A stretch of 64,000 bases of DNA from Lachnospiraceae bacterium (lineage in GTDB: Bacteria > Bacillota > Clostridia > Lachnospirales > Lachnospiraceae): positions 1 to 64,000 of the forward strand of contig JAETRD010000013.1 of assembly GCA_021770345.1 (NCBI GenBank), in the 5' to 3' direction. Positions 49,248-58,309 of this stretch are shown piece after piece. Below the pieces are notes generated by a model. It saw only the letters and a program-made list of their open reading frames with translations. It was not told where the DNA came from and did no database searches. The translations under genes and the position numbers were made by a program. Numbering within the stretch: position 1 is the first letter of the stretch; each line of letters starts with the position of its first letter.

Positions 49248-50486
49248 TTAAAATCTTTTGAAAATATTTTTTGTGCCGGCCGCAATCAGAACTGACACAA
49301 CACCCGAAAACAAAACGACCGCATACTCAACCCCTTTACAGATTTCAAACAGCGCGCCGTAAAATGCAGTCCCCAGCGGCTGCGCGCACATGGAAACGGT
49401 AAAAATGACCGCCATCACCTTTCCGATTAAATGCTGCGGCGTTTCCGTCTGAATAAAGGACATCATCTGCACGGCAAAAAGCGTTGAACATACCATAACA
49501 AAAAAGCAGCACACGGTCAGCACTATATAATTGAGCATTCCGGATGAAAACAACAGCAATGAGACACCGGCAGGAAACACACATGCCGCACACGCGATGA
49601 CCGAATTGCCCGCTTTTTGAATTGCCAGTCTGTCTGCAGACATGCCTGCGCCAATCCCTCCTGCCAGTCCCCCTGCGGCCAGCGCTCCCTCCGCAAAACC
49701 ATACAGACGATTCGTCTGCGCCGCTTCTAAATTCAATACTTCCGTAATCAGATACGGCAGTGCAACCATAATCATTGCGGACAGGAACAGATTCATTCCG
49801 CAGATTGCCAAAAGGACTTTTCCGATCACAGGTTTTTCCTTCCGGATAAAACGAATGCTCTCCGCAAAATCGCTTCCGGCTGTCTTTAAAATCCCGCCGT
49901 CCAACGTCTGACTGCGAAACGGTATCCGAATAAAAATTTCCATTACTGCCGACAGCGTAAAGCATACCATACAGACCCGCAATACAGGTTCCAAACCACA
50001 GGCGCTGTATAAAATGCCCCCAAGTACGGGACCTGCCAAAGATGCAAAAGAACTGACGATATTAATAACGGAATTTGCCGCGATAAAATGTTCCTGCCCC
50101 AAAAGCGCAGGGATACTTGCCTGTACGGTCGGTTGATAGGCACCCGCAATCCCGTAAAGAAGCATCAGCGTAACCGTCAGAAGCGGAACCAGATTCTCTT
50201 CATTCTTAAGCAGGGAAAACGTTAAGATGACTGCCGCCGTAACAAAATCCAATATCACCATCACATTCCTCTTATTTACTCTGTCTGCAACGATACCTCC
50301 AACGGGAGACAACAAAATCGCCGGAATAAAGGCGCATGCCGTTACTGTTCCGTAAAGTGCCGACGAACCGGTCAGATTTAATAAATACAGCGGCAGTGCA
50401 AACCGTATCGCTGCATTTCCAAACAGCGAGATAATCTGGCCGATGACAACTAACGTAAAATCCTTTGAAAACAGTTTTTGATTCAT
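49248..50486 (-). CDS. MFS transporter (drug or macrolide efflux type)
   Basis: The 412-residue protein has about 12 membrane segments and the MFS loop string GGIVADRVNKRNVMVILDF (motif A between segments 2 and 3). The N terminus, LVVIGQIISLFGNAAIRFAL, resembles the MefA/macrolide efflux and enterobactin exporter subgroup of MFS. The gene lies about 170 bp behind the TetR regulator gene on the same strand. A palindrome at 50527-50543 lies over its -10. Export of an antibiotic or other toxic compound is likely; the substrate is unknown. Confidence 0.9.
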   Translation of the reverse strand: MNQKLFSKDFTLVVIGQIISLFGNAAIRFALPLYLLNLTGSSALYGTVTACAFIPAILLSPVGGIVADRVNKRNVMVILDFVTAAVILTFSLLKNEENLVPLLTVTLMLLYGIAGAYQPTVQASIPALLGQEHFIAANSVINIVSSFASLAGPVLGGILYSACGLEPVLRVCMVCFTLSAVMEIFIRIPFRSQTLDGGILKTAGSDFAESIRFIRKEKPVIGKVLLAICGMNLFLSAMIMVALPYLITEVLNLEAAQTNRLYGFAEGALAAGGLAGGIGAGMSADRLAIQKAGNSVIACAACVFPAGVSLLLFSSGMLNYIVLTVCCFFVMVCSTLFAVQMMSFIQTETPQHLIGKVMAVIFTVSMCAQPLGTAFYGALFEICKGVEYAVVLFSGVVSVLIAAGTKNIFKRF

Positions 50487-50520
50487 TTACTGATCCTCCT
50501 TTTTCCGATCCGGTTTCCAA

Positions 50521-50543
50521 ATTATAATACCGGCTATCGGTAT
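50521..50543 (-). promoter_or_regulatory. MFS promoter -10 with abutting operator
   Basis: On the minus strand the palindrome ATACCG-ATAGC-CGGTAT (50527-50543) directly joins TATAAT (50521-50526). Its ATACCGA half-site also occurs in the region before the TetR gene. Confidence 0.5.
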
Positions 50544-50660
50544 GTATTAAGCTGAAAAAATATCTGCCCATTTTCAGGGCAGATGTGGATGGGTGACTGC
50601 GATCCCTTTCCGTGAATAAAAGCACACCGTCTACCATACATAAATTAAATCAAAATTGTA

Positions 50661-51314
50661 TTATTTGCTTTTCTGATAGATAGCGGTCAACTCCTGCAGT
50701 CTCTCTAACATTTCACCGTCAACAATATCCAGCCCGAAGCCCTGCAGCATCTGACCGAATACGATAAACTTACGGCGGGATTCTTCCTCGGAACTGTCAA
50801 ATATCATTGGATTCATCCAGACATTTGCCGCAAGTAAAATCAGTTCCGACAACTCCCCCGGATACTCCGTCTCAATCGAGCCGTCAGAAATCCCCTGCCG
50901 GATAATCGGTAAAATATAATTCGGCGCCACATTTTCTATCGTATCATGCAAAAGACTGAAAAGAAGCTTCGGGTTATTATGAAAATCCGGAGCTACCGTA
51001 AAAATATCATTCTGCACGGGCCGACAAATGGATTCCTTAAAGATTGTTTTCAGCTTCTCTCTTCCATTCAGGTCAGAGCGGTCGCGGATGGCTGCAAGCA
51101 TCCGATTTGATTCCTCCGTCATCCTGTCGGTAACGGCAACCAGAATATCTTCCTTTGATTTGAAATGATGATAAATTGCCCCCTTGCTGAGGCCGCCCAG
51201 GTTATCTATGATATCCTGAATGGAGGTATGCTCATATCCCTTTTCCATAAACAGGCGAAACGCGACATCCAGTATCAGTTGAACCGTTTCTTCCGGGTGC
51301 TTATTCCGTGCCAT
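50661..51314 (-). CDS. TetR-family transcriptional regulator
   Basis: The 217-residue protein has an N-terminal TetR DNA-binding domain (ILDVAFRLFMEKGYEHTSIQ, then GLSKGAIYHHFKSKEDIL) and an all-helical C-terminal ligand domain with no recognised pocket. It lies upstream of the MFS gene on the same strand, the usual arrangement for a repressor of an efflux pump. Half-sites reading ATACCGA occur both before this gene and before the MFS gene, which suggests autoregulation and control of the pump. Confidence 0.92.
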   Translation of the reverse strand: MARNKHPEETVQLILDVAFRLFMEKGYEHTSIQDIIDNLGGLSKGAIYHHFKSKEDILVAVTDRMTEESNRMLAAIRDRSDLNGREKLKTIFKESICRPVQNDIFTVAPDFHNNPKLLFSLLHDTIENVAPNYILPIIRQGISDGSIETEYPGELSELILLAANVWMNPMIFDSSEEESRRKFIVFGQMLQGFGLDIVDGEMLERLQELTAIYQKSK

Positions 51315-51330
51315 TGTCTCCTCACCTCTT

Positions 51331-51383
51331 ATCCATACCCTTGGTATGGATTTACATTATCATACTGTCGGTCGGTATGTCAA
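51331..51383 (-). promoter_or_regulatory. TetR gene promoter region with two inverted repeats
   Basis: ATCCATACC-CTT-GGTATGGAT (51331-51351) and CATAC-n9-GTATG (51361-51379, containing GACCGAC on the minus strand) flank an AT-rich -10-like stretch. TTGACA lies at 51378-51383 on the minus strand. Both repeats use the GGTATG/CATACC core. Confidence 0.5.
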
Positions 51384-51397
51384 GACATTTTATCCGT

Positions 51398-52207
51398 TTA
51401 AAACTTTCCTCCTCCGCCGCCGTGCGTCGTGCCGGACGACGATGTATGGGTGCTCGAACCGCCCGAAGAGCCGTCGGAGCTGCTCTCTTCCGGCTTCTCT
51501 CTGCGGTCGATATGCCTGTATAAAAACAGATCGTTCTGTCTCGTTATATGCATACTGCCGCTCTTCACATAGCTGTCCGCCTCGGGCCGGCTGTACACGG
51601 TCTTAAGTTTCCCCCTCATGATTCCCGTTGCGATCAGCGCGATCAAAAAGCCAAACCCGAACGTGATCACGAGATTCCCGGCAAACCCGAACGGCTCCTT
51701 CGGAAGGTTGTCGACGTCATACGGCTCACCCGTGTTCGCCTGCGTGATATAATCGTCGCACAATTTTGCATAGGTTGTAAAAGCCGCCGCATAATCGCCG
51801 TCGCTTAAGTCGTCGATAAACCGCTCGGACATATACGAAAGCCCCGCATCCGTGACCGCGGTAATCCCGTATCCGGTTGTCGATATGTACCAGTCTCTTT
51901 CCTCCATACTTATGAGAAACAAAATTCCGTCCTTCTGCTCCCCGAAACCGTATCCGTAATAATCATAGAAATCGTCGGCGTATTCCATGGCGGAGCATCC
52001 TTCCAGCGAATCGACCGTGACCACCACGACGTCCACCTGCTGCCTTTCGCTGATCTCGTCGAGTGTGCCAAGCAGCGCCGTCTCCTCGTCGTCCGAAAGC
52101 AGACCGGCATCATCCACAAGTCTTGGCAGATCCGCGGCGTACACGGGAAGCAAGGGGAGCGCCGCCAATAACAGTGCAAAAAATACCGCAAATAATCCTT
52201 TTTTCAT
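51398..52207 (-). CDS. TPM-domain protein, secreted and membrane-anchored
   Basis: From ATG 52207 (GGAGGG) the protein has 269 residues. A signal peptide (LFAVFFALLLAALPLLPVYA) is followed by the TPM domain (about 25-150) with RLVDDAGLLSDDEETAL, QQVDVVVVTVDSLEGCS and FLISMEERDWYISTTGYG. A membrane segment lies near 185 (LVITFGFGFLIALIATGIM). The C-terminal tail is low-complexity, rich in Ser, Gly and His (SSSDGSSGGSSTHTSSSG), and ends in GGGGGKF. TPM proteins act in membrane protein quality control or as phosphatases; the role here is not proven. The zinc-ribbon gene lies 35 bases upstream, so they form a pair. Confidence 0.85.
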   Translation of the reverse strand: MKKGLFAVFFALLLAALPLLPVYAADLPRLVDDAGLLSDDEETALLGTLDEISERQQVDVVVVTVDSLEGCSAMEYADDFYDYYGYGFGEQKDGILFLISMEERDWYISTTGYGITAVTDAGLSYMSERFIDDLSDGDYAAAFTTYAKLCDDYITQANTGEPYDVDNLPKEPFGFAGNLVITFGFGFLIALIATGIMRGKLKTVYSRPEADSYVKSGSMHITRQNDLFLYRHIDRREKPEESSSDGSSGGSSTHTSSSGTTHGGGGGKF

Positions 52208-52242
52208 AATTCCCTCCATATGCACACGCTTTCCGTGCATTT

Positions 52243-53328
52243 TTACAGCAGCCACAACAGGTAACTCCCCGCAAACAATATCGCACCAATGATACCCGTC
52301 AGTCCAAACAGCCATTTTGTATATGCCGCTTTATCCACCGGCAGATTCCCCACCATTTTTCCGGTCTGACCGTTCATTGCAAACAGATAATTCTGACCGT
52401 TCCAAGTCGTGCTCAAAAGCCACACAGGAAGAAGCGCATATTTTACCCTGCCGTTTTCCAGTCGGATACTGCCTGCCTCCCTCACAACCGTTGTGTAACC
52501 GTTCACCGTCGCCGCAAAAGCTTCCTCCGTGCTCCTCCTTATACGCTCGTTGGCACGCGCGACACTCTGATCGGCATCCACGTCATATTTATCCGCCAGA
52601 TAACCGGCCAGATATGCGGTCCGGAAATCTACCGCCTTTGAAAAGTCAAACGGTTCCACAGATTCCATCAGGTCATCCGGCATTTTTGTGGAACCGTCGA
52701 CAGGCACTCTCTCAAAACCGATCGTTCCGCCTCTCCTCACCGCATAGAAACTGGTTTCGGTATAATCGTATCTGCTGTCGCTCCACGCGCGGACTCTCGT
52801 CGCCCTGTAGCGCATATTGACATCTGCCTCGGCATCAAACAGCCAGAACGGGACATAAACGCCTTTCACTTCGTCAATGTGATTCTGATTTTTAAATACT
52901 TTCGGAAGCAGCCTCTTCCCTTCGTAATGTTTGATAAGAGCCTCTTTTGCATCTTTTTTATCGAGCTGAAACGGAATCACATAATCCGGTTTTAACGCGC
53001 CCGAAAACTGTCCCGTCAGCACAACGGGGCTCCCGCAGAACGGGCAGGATGTCGCCGCCGTATTTTCGTCGCAGGCAATCTCGCCGCCGCAGGAATTACA
53101 CACATAAGCACGCAGTCCTCCCGTCTCGCCTTCCTGCCACTGTGTTCCGGCATTCGTCTCCCATCTCATATCGTCCGACTGGTCATTTCTCAACTCACTG
53201 TCATAGCCTGCCAGCGTTTCCATCTCAAACTCCGTGCCGCAGTAAGGGCACTTCATCTTTTGTATTGAGCTGTCAAAAGCAATTCCGCCGCCGCAGCACG
53301 GACATTTGTATTCTTGTGTTGCCGCCAT
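52243..53328 (-). CDS. Zinc-ribbon membrane protein paired with TPM protein
   Basis: The 361-residue protein begins with two zinc ribbons, CPCCGGGIAFD..CPYCGTEFE and CNSCGGEIACD..CPFCGSPVV, four CxxC pairs in the first 100 residues. A beta-rich middle domain follows (DYVIPFQLDKKDAKEALIKH, GVYVPFWLFDAEADVNMRYR). One C-terminal membrane segment (FGLTGIIGAILFAGSYLLWL) ends it. ATG 53328 is preceded by GGAGG. Such proteins are commonly encoded next to TPM-domain proteins in Firmicutes. I infer that the two work together at the membrane; no reaction can be assigned. Confidence 0.85.
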   Translation of the reverse strand: MAATQEYKCPCCGGGIAFDSSIQKMKCPYCGTEFEMETLAGYDSELRNDQSDDMRWETNAGTQWQEGETGGLRAYVCNSCGGEIACDENTAATSCPFCGSPVVLTGQFSGALKPDYVIPFQLDKKDAKEALIKHYEGKRLLPKVFKNQNHIDEVKGVYVPFWLFDAEADVNMRYRATRVRAWSDSRYDYTETSFYAVRRGGTIGFERVPVDGSTKMPDDLMESVEPFDFSKAVDFRTAYLAGYLADKYDVDADQSVARANERIRRSTEEAFAATVNGYTTVVREAGSIRLENGRVKYALLPVWLLSTTWNGQNYLFAMNGQTGKMVGNLPVDKAAYTKWLFGLTGIIGAILFAGSYLLWLL

Positions 53329-53558
53329 CCGGGTTCCTCCTTCTATTCTTTCATTTCTTCTATTATACTCCAAATACCGCCGCATAACCAATAGAAAGCG
53401 GCATTGGCCGCCTGTAAAACCGCACACGAAAACCACTGCACCGACAGTATACCACACCCGCATTGCCCAAAATAGAACACCGGCATGAATCGGCGCAAAA
53501 CTGCATTGAATCGACAGTCAAAAGCCCTCCTGTTACACTGCCTCTTCCCATGATAAAC

Positions 53559-53582
53559 GGCAGGACATCTGCATGCCCTGCC
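53559..53582 (-). terminator. Weak terminator-like hairpin after the HAD gene
   Basis: GGCAGG and CCTGCC arms with a 12-base loop. Only a short T-rich tail follows on the minus strand. The rest of 53329-53590 shows no gene. Confidence 0.35.
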
Positions 53583-53590
53583 GCCGTGCT

Positions 53591-54430
53591 CTACGAGAGA
53601 TTTTCCACAAATTCTTTTTTCAGCCGTTCCTGATATGCGCCCTCATAAGTCCCCGCAAGGAACTTTCCCACGGCCTCGTCCTTAAACTGCTTCCAGGACT
53701 GTGCCTCGCGTTTCACCAGAATCGGATAATACAACACACCGTTCTTATCCGCCGCGTCTCTGTCGCCCGGCGCGTCGCCGACCATCAGCACATGATGCGC
53801 GTCATATCCTTTCTTTAACAGCTCGCCGATACAGAACGCCTTCGTCCCCGCGTTCTGCGCGAGCACGATATCCACATGCTCCATCAGGCCGTGGCGCTCC
53901 CACTCGTCGTAGACCGCCTCCGGGTTTGCCGAGGATACAATCGCGATGTCCGCCTTTGTATGCGCAAACGCGATCCCCTCCTTTACCCCTTCGAAAGGCA
54001 GCAGCTTCTCCTCGGGAATCTTTTTGGTCGTCTCGTTGACCGCCACCGACCACGCAAGCGCCTTTTTGAGGATCAGGCTGTCCGTCTCTGCAATTGCGCG
54101 CTCTACCGCCGCGTTCGAGAGCTCCTTCGTCGTATCCACCCAATGAATCAGGCTGTCTAAATCCTCGATTTTGCGGTAGGTGCCGTCAATCTCCTCGAGT
54201 GCCGTCACCAGCCCTTTAAAGCGGTTGATTCCGCGCGTCATCGTATACAGGTTGATTTCGTTCCAGCGCGTTAAAATGGCGTCCTGCCACTCCTCCAAAT
54301 GCCACTCCCGCACCATGCAGGGACCGAAGCTCTCAAAATGCTTGATATCCATCGTATCCATCGCACAGCCGTCGGAATCAATACAGATCAAATAGTCTTT
54401 CGATTTTCGAAAATCGTCAAATACGCTCAT
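53591..54430 (-). CDS. HAD-superfamily hydrolase
   Basis: From ATG 54430 (ribosome site GGAGG) the protein has 279 residues. It shows the HAD nucleophile motif YLICIDSDGCAMDTMD, a helical cap, the threonine/serine motif IAIVSSANPEAV, the lysine in QNAGTKAF and the acid pair in LMVGDAPGDRDAADKNG. The second aspartate of motif 1 is present, so it is probably an active phosphatase. It lies 10 bases after the GH3 glycosidase gene, which suggests it acts on a phosphorylated sugar from that pathway. The substrate is not known. An upstream in-frame extension has no ribosome site. Confidence 0.88.
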   Translation of the reverse strand: MSVFDDFRKSKDYLICIDSDGCAMDTMDIKHFESFGPCMVREWHLEEWQDAILTRWNEINLYTMTRGINRFKGLVTALEEIDGTYRKIEDLDSLIHWVDTTKELSNAAVERAIAETDSLILKKALAWSVAVNETTKKIPEEKLLPFEGVKEGIAFAHTKADIAIVSSANPEAVYDEWERHGLMEHVDIVLAQNAGTKAFCIGELLKKGYDAHHVLMVGDAPGDRDAADKNGVLYYPILVKREAQSWKQFKDEAVGKFLAGTYEGAYQERLKKEFVENLS

Positions 54431-54440
54431 GTCATTCCTC

Positions 54441-56177
54441 CTATAATCTTGTATCCCACTTGCCGCAGAATACCGTCTCGCCCGGCGTCGCGGTAAATTC
54501 GCTCTTACCGCAGATCTTCTCGATGGCGGTGCGGATGTAAGTTCTCGTCTCACCATTCGCGTTGACAAACGTGTGTACCTGCGGAACGTCAATCAGATGG
54601 GTCGTATAATTTAAGCTGATGCCGACCGTCGGCACCTCGGTCGCGTACCACGGAAGCTCGCTGGAGTGATTGCAGCTCCACCGCAGACGCACCTCATTCT
54701 CCTGCGCATAGCCGTGCACATTAATCACAAGAAATACGACATCGTATTTCGCGCGAAACTCCTCCATCTTACCGCAGTGCATCATCGTGAGCATATGCAT
54801 CGGATTCGGCCCTTCCTCCACCTCAAGGTCATGGAAATTCGGCGCCACATCCACGGTAAAACCGGCGCGCTCGAGCTCCTCGATCACGACCTTTTTGACC
54901 GGATCGCCGCTGTAAGCCTTTGACGTCGGCGTGGACTGGATATAGACAAGACGCGCCCGCTTCTGCTTCTCGGGATTAATCGGGAGATTCTTCTGCGTAT
55001 CCTTCACGAGCGTCACACAGGCGTCCGCCGCCTCGGCCTGATATCGCAGATGCTCCTCGCAGCCGATCACCGTATTCTTGCGCTCCGGGTCCGGAATCGC
55101 ATTTTCTTTTTCGTATAATTTCAGCTTTGCCTTAAGGCCGAGAATCCGGTGCAGCGCATCCGAGAGACGCTCCTCCGTAATCACGCCGTTCTCAACGCCC
55201 TGTTTCATGTAGGCGAAATCTTCCTCCAGGTCATTTGCAAACAGGAACATGTCACAGCCGCTGGCAATCGCCTTCGGAACCGCGACCTCGCGTTTCTCCA
55301 TGCAGGCGATTCCCGCCATGTGGGAGGCATCCGTGATAACCACGCCGTTAAAGCCCATCTTATCCCGGAGCAGATCGGTCAGAAGTTCCGGTGCGAGCGT
55401 CGCCGGCATAATGTCGGAATCCGCAATGCCCGGGCGAAGCTTTCTTGTCATCTCCGGCAGCGCAATGTGACCGACCATAATGCTCTCAAGGCCGTCGTCG
55501 ATCATCGCCTGATACACTTTCCCAAACGTCTTCTCCCACTCTTCGGCCGATAAATCATTGACGCCAAGCACCAGATGCTGATCACGCTCCTCCACGCCGT
55601 CCCCCGGGAAGTGCTTGCAGCAGCATGCCATATTGCTCTCGTGCATCCCTTTGATATAAGCCTTTGCGTTTGCGATGACCGTGTCCACATTTTCCCCGAA
55701 GCTGCGGGTATTGACGATCGTATTTCTCCAGTTCATAAAAATATCCGCAACCGGGTTAAACGACCAGTTGCACCCCAGCGCCGACGCCTCTCTTCCGGCG
55801 ACCAGCCCCTGATAATACGCCGCGGTCGTATCCTTTGACGCGCCGGCTCCCGCTGCGGTCGCGATAAAGGTCCCATCCTTTAACACGCCGTCACCGCCGT
55901 TGTCGCAATTGCAGGCCACAAACATCGGAATCTTTGAATGTTCCTGATAGCAGCGGTTCTGCGCGTACACCTGCTCCCTGTCGCCGCCCTGCCAGCGGAG
56001 TCCGCCCTGATGGTAAGTCTCCACGGTCCGCTTGATCTCCTCCGGGTCGAGACTCTTACGCATCAGCACAAAAAGCTGGCCTACCTTCTCGTCTAAGGTC
56101 ATAGAAGAAATCGTATCCTCCACCCATTTGATCTGTGCGTCATCCAGACAAAACGGCTGTGCCTTCAAATCTACCAT
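54441..56177 (-). CDS. Glycoside hydrolase family 3 protein (NagZ-like)
   Basis: The 578-residue protein has the standard GH3 barrel: MTLDEKVGQLFVL near the N terminus, WSFNPVADIFMNWRNTIVNT, CCKHFPGDGVEERDQH and the nucleophile Asp in GFNGVVITDASHMAG. KHFPGDG..DQH is the Asp-His pair used by NagZ-type beta-N-acetylglucosaminidases in place of a distant acid residue. It lacks a signal peptide, so it probably recycles cell-wall or imported chitin-type sugars in the cytoplasm. A C-terminal alpha/beta domain (about 380-570) follows the barrel. The gene starts at ATG 56177; the upstream TTG is not needed. A HAD gene follows in the same transcript. Confidence 0.88.
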   Translation of the reverse strand: MVDLKAQPFCLDDAQIKWVEDTISSMTLDEKVGQLFVLMRKSLDPEEIKRTVETYHQGGLRWQGGDREQVYAQNRCYQEHSKIPMFVACNCDNGGDGVLKDGTFIATAAGAGASKDTTAAYYQGLVAGREASALGCNWSFNPVADIFMNWRNTIVNTRSFGENVDTVIANAKAYIKGMHESNMACCCKHFPGDGVEERDQHLVLGVNDLSAEEWEKTFGKVYQAMIDDGLESIMVGHIALPEMTRKLRPGIADSDIMPATLAPELLTDLLRDKMGFNGVVITDASHMAGIACMEKREVAVPKAIASGCDMFLFANDLEEDFAYMKQGVENGVITEERLSDALHRILGLKAKLKLYEKENAIPDPERKNTVIGCEEHLRYQAEAADACVTLVKDTQKNLPINPEKQKRARLVYIQSTPTSKAYSGDPVKKVVIEELERAGFTVDVAPNFHDLEVEEGPNPMHMLTMMHCGKMEEFRAKYDVVFLVINVHGYAQENEVRLRWSCNHSSELPWYATEVPTVGISLNYTTHLIDVPQVHTFVNANGETRTYIRTAIEKICGKSEFTATPGETVFCGKWDTRL

Positions 56178-56257
56178 ATCCAAAATCTCCCTTCTCCTTT
56201 TTCCTCAGTATAACATGCCCCCTTTGGGGTTTCTATAGATAATCTTCATGAAAACTA

Positions 56258-56299
56258 GCATAATTTTTATGTTGAAAATAGACAACACAAAAATTATGC
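56258..56299 (-). terminator. AT-rich 17-bp-arm hairpin after the TrmO gene
   Basis: GCATAATTTTTATGTTG (56258-56274) and CAACACAAAAATTATGC (56283-56299) pair with one G-U. It lies 5 bases after the TrmO stop and may terminate it or lie in the GH3 leader. Confidence 0.55.
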
Positions 56300-56303
56300 C
56301 AGT

Positions 56304-57017
56304 TCATTTGACTTTTTCCCAGTTCTCCCTGTTTTTATCCACCACGCCGCAGACCGTAAGTTTCCCGTCCGCCACCGTAAACCGGATGTCATACCCCGCA
56401 AATTCCATCCCGTACACATAATCCGGCCGCTTGTTGTAAGCCGCGCGCGGGTCCTGTGCAAGCACCCCGAGCGCCGCTCTTCTCTTCTCCTCGGGCAGAC
56501 GGCAGAGAAGCTCCTCCGGAAAAGTCACAGCGATTGCATCCGCGCTGTGCGCCTGTCCGAAACCGCCCCGCGCCTCGGGGTGCGCGTCCGCATAGGGCAG
56601 ATACGGCTTGATGTCATAAATCGGCGTCCCGTCGAGCAAATCCACACCGGAGACAGAAAGCATCGGCCCCTCCTCCCCGTCGGGGCAGACCCCGTCGAGC
56701 TTCACGCACGACAGGCCGATCGAGTTCGGACGGAACGGGGAGCGCGTGGCAAAGACGCCCCGTTTCTTGCGCCCGCCGAGGCGCGGCGGAAATACCGTCG
56801 GCACAAAATGCTCCTGCCTCGCCTCCGAAAAATCCCACAACAGCCACAGATGTGAATATTCCTCAATCCCGCGCAGCGCCTCCGCCTGCCGGTACTCCGG
56901 GGTAAAGACAATCTTCCCGGTCAGTTCCTCCACAAGGCCGCTCTGACGCGGAATCCCGAACTTTGCGGGAAAATCCGTCCGTATGACCGCAATCGGTTTT
57001 ATCACGCGTCCCTCCAT
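56304..57017 (-). CDS. tRNA m6t6A37 methyltransferase TrmO (TsaA-like)
   Basis: From ATG 57017 (AAGGAGGAG) the protein has 237 residues. It carries the TrmO/YaeB beta-barrel: IKPIAVIRTDFPAKFGIPRQ, GIEEYSHLWLLWDFSEAR, KKRGVFATRSPFRPNSIGLS and LLDGTPIYDIKPYLPYADA. These include the SAM-binding RSPFRPN motif. It methylates N6 of threonylcarbamoyl-adenosine 37 in some tRNAs. A C-terminal helical extension (about 160-237) is present as in full-length homologues. The MFS gene lies 29 bases upstream in the same orientation. Confidence 0.92.
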   Translation of the reverse strand: MEGRVIKPIAVIRTDFPAKFGIPRQSGLVEELTGKIVFTPEYRQAEALRGIEEYSHLWLLWDFSEARQEHFVPTVFPPRLGGRKKRGVFATRSPFRPNSIGLSCVKLDGVCPDGEEGPMLSVSGVDLLDGTPIYDIKPYLPYADAHPEARGGFGQAHSADAIAVTFPEELLCRLPEEKRRAALGVLAQDPRAAYNKRPDYVYGMEFAGYDIRFTVADGKLTVCGVVDKNRENWEKVK

Positions 57018-57046
57018 ATCTCCTCCTTCCGACACCGTTTCCGCAG

Positions 57047-58309
57047 CTACGCCTCTCTGTTATAAATGACTTTCACATGCCGCCTTCCGCGGTACATCAC
57101 AAGCCACACGGCCGCAAAATTAATCGCCATAAACAGCGGGATTACCATCCGTTTGTCCATAACCTCCGCGAGCACGCCCGAGAAAAATTCCCCGAGCAGC
57201 ATTCCGAATGTCATCGCCATACCGAAAATGCCGTTAAATCGTCCCTTCCGCTCGTCCGGCACATAGCTCTGTGTCGCGGAAATGCGGATATTGTAGGACG
57301 TCACGCCGAGGATTCCGCAGAGAAAGCGTAGCGCCATCATGACGGGCACCGGCACAAACAGATAAATCCCGTCGAAAATGCTGATCGACGCATACACAAA
57401 CAGCGCGATCACAAATTTTTTCTCCGTCGGGAACTTGAACTTATAATGCACGGCCCCGCCGATCAGCCGCCCCAGCAGCGTGCAGCCCATCACCAGCAGA
57501 TATATGTACTCTCCGTTTGTGTAAGTCTCGCGGAACCACGGGAGCCCGATCACACTGTTCGCCCCGTCCGCAAACATGGTCACCGCAAAATAAAGCGTGA
57601 TGATCGCAAGCCCGCGCTCCGATTTCAGATAGCGGATCCCCTCCTCAAACGTCTGTCGGTACTGCCGGAACCCAAACGCTTCGCCCTCCCTTTTTACATA
57701 CGTTTCCTCGACTTTGATCTGCGTCTCGAAAACGGCCGCAAGCAGAAAACTGACCATGTCAATCAGAAACAGCGGCCCGATTCCGACGAGATTATAGAGG
57801 AACACGGACACCGGAACCATCAGCATCGTCATGGAATCTAATGTGCTCGAAATCGAGTAGGCCTTTGTATAATTCCCCTCCGAAATCAGCATCGGATAAA
57901 AACTGTCATAGGCCACCATATACACGCTGCTGATCGCCCCGAGCAGCACGCATCCACCCACCAGCAGGCCGTAATTCAGACGGTCCGTCAGGATGACCGC
58001 CGCAAACAGCGCGTAGAGCGCTGCCGAGCAGAAATCCAGCGTATAGATCGTCTTCCGCCGCGAAAACTTATCGATAAACGGCCCCGCGAGCGTCGGCATC
58101 ACAATCTGCGGCAGTGTGTAGAGCACCATATAGAGCGCATAATAAAACGTGGACTGCGTGTAATCGAGCACCAGAAGCCCCGTTGCAAACCCGGAAATCG
58201 CGCTCCCCAGCCTCGAGACGACGGTTCCCGCCGTGATAATCGTAAAATTTTTTGTCCACAGGGGATTTCCCCTTTCCGTCTTCTGTCCTTTCACACCTGT
58301 ATCTGCCAT
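57047..58309 (-). CDS. MFS transporter, second copy in the window
   Basis: The 420-residue protein has 12 membrane segments: FTIITAGTVVSRLGSAISGF at the start, GPFIDKFSRRKTIYTLDFC as motif A, and a final charged loop MYRGRRHVKVIYNREA. It resembles the MFS_3/MefE group of exporters and differs clearly from the other MFS at 49 kb. It overlaps the preceding 107-aa gene by 19 bases. No regulator gene is adjacent. The substrate is unknown. Confidence 0.88.
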   Translation of the reverse strand: MADTGVKGQKTERGNPLWTKNFTIITAGTVVSRLGSAISGFATGLLVLDYTQSTFYYALYMVLYTLPQIVMPTLAGPFIDKFSRRKTIYTLDFCSAALYALFAAVILTDRLNYGLLVGGCVLLGAISSVYMVAYDSFYPMLISEGNYTKAYSISSTLDSMTMLMVPVSVFLYNLVGIGPLFLIDMVSFLLAAVFETQIKVEETYVKREGEAFGFRQYRQTFEEGIRYLKSERGLAIITLYFAVTMFADGANSVIGLPWFRETYTNGEYIYLLVMGCTLLGRLIGGAVHYKFKFPTEKKFVIALFVYASISIFDGIYLFVPVPVMMALRFLCGILGVTSYNIRISATQSYVPDERKGRFNGIFGMAMTFGMLLGEFFSGVLAEVMDKRMVIPLFMAINFAAVWLVMYRGRRHVKVIYNREA

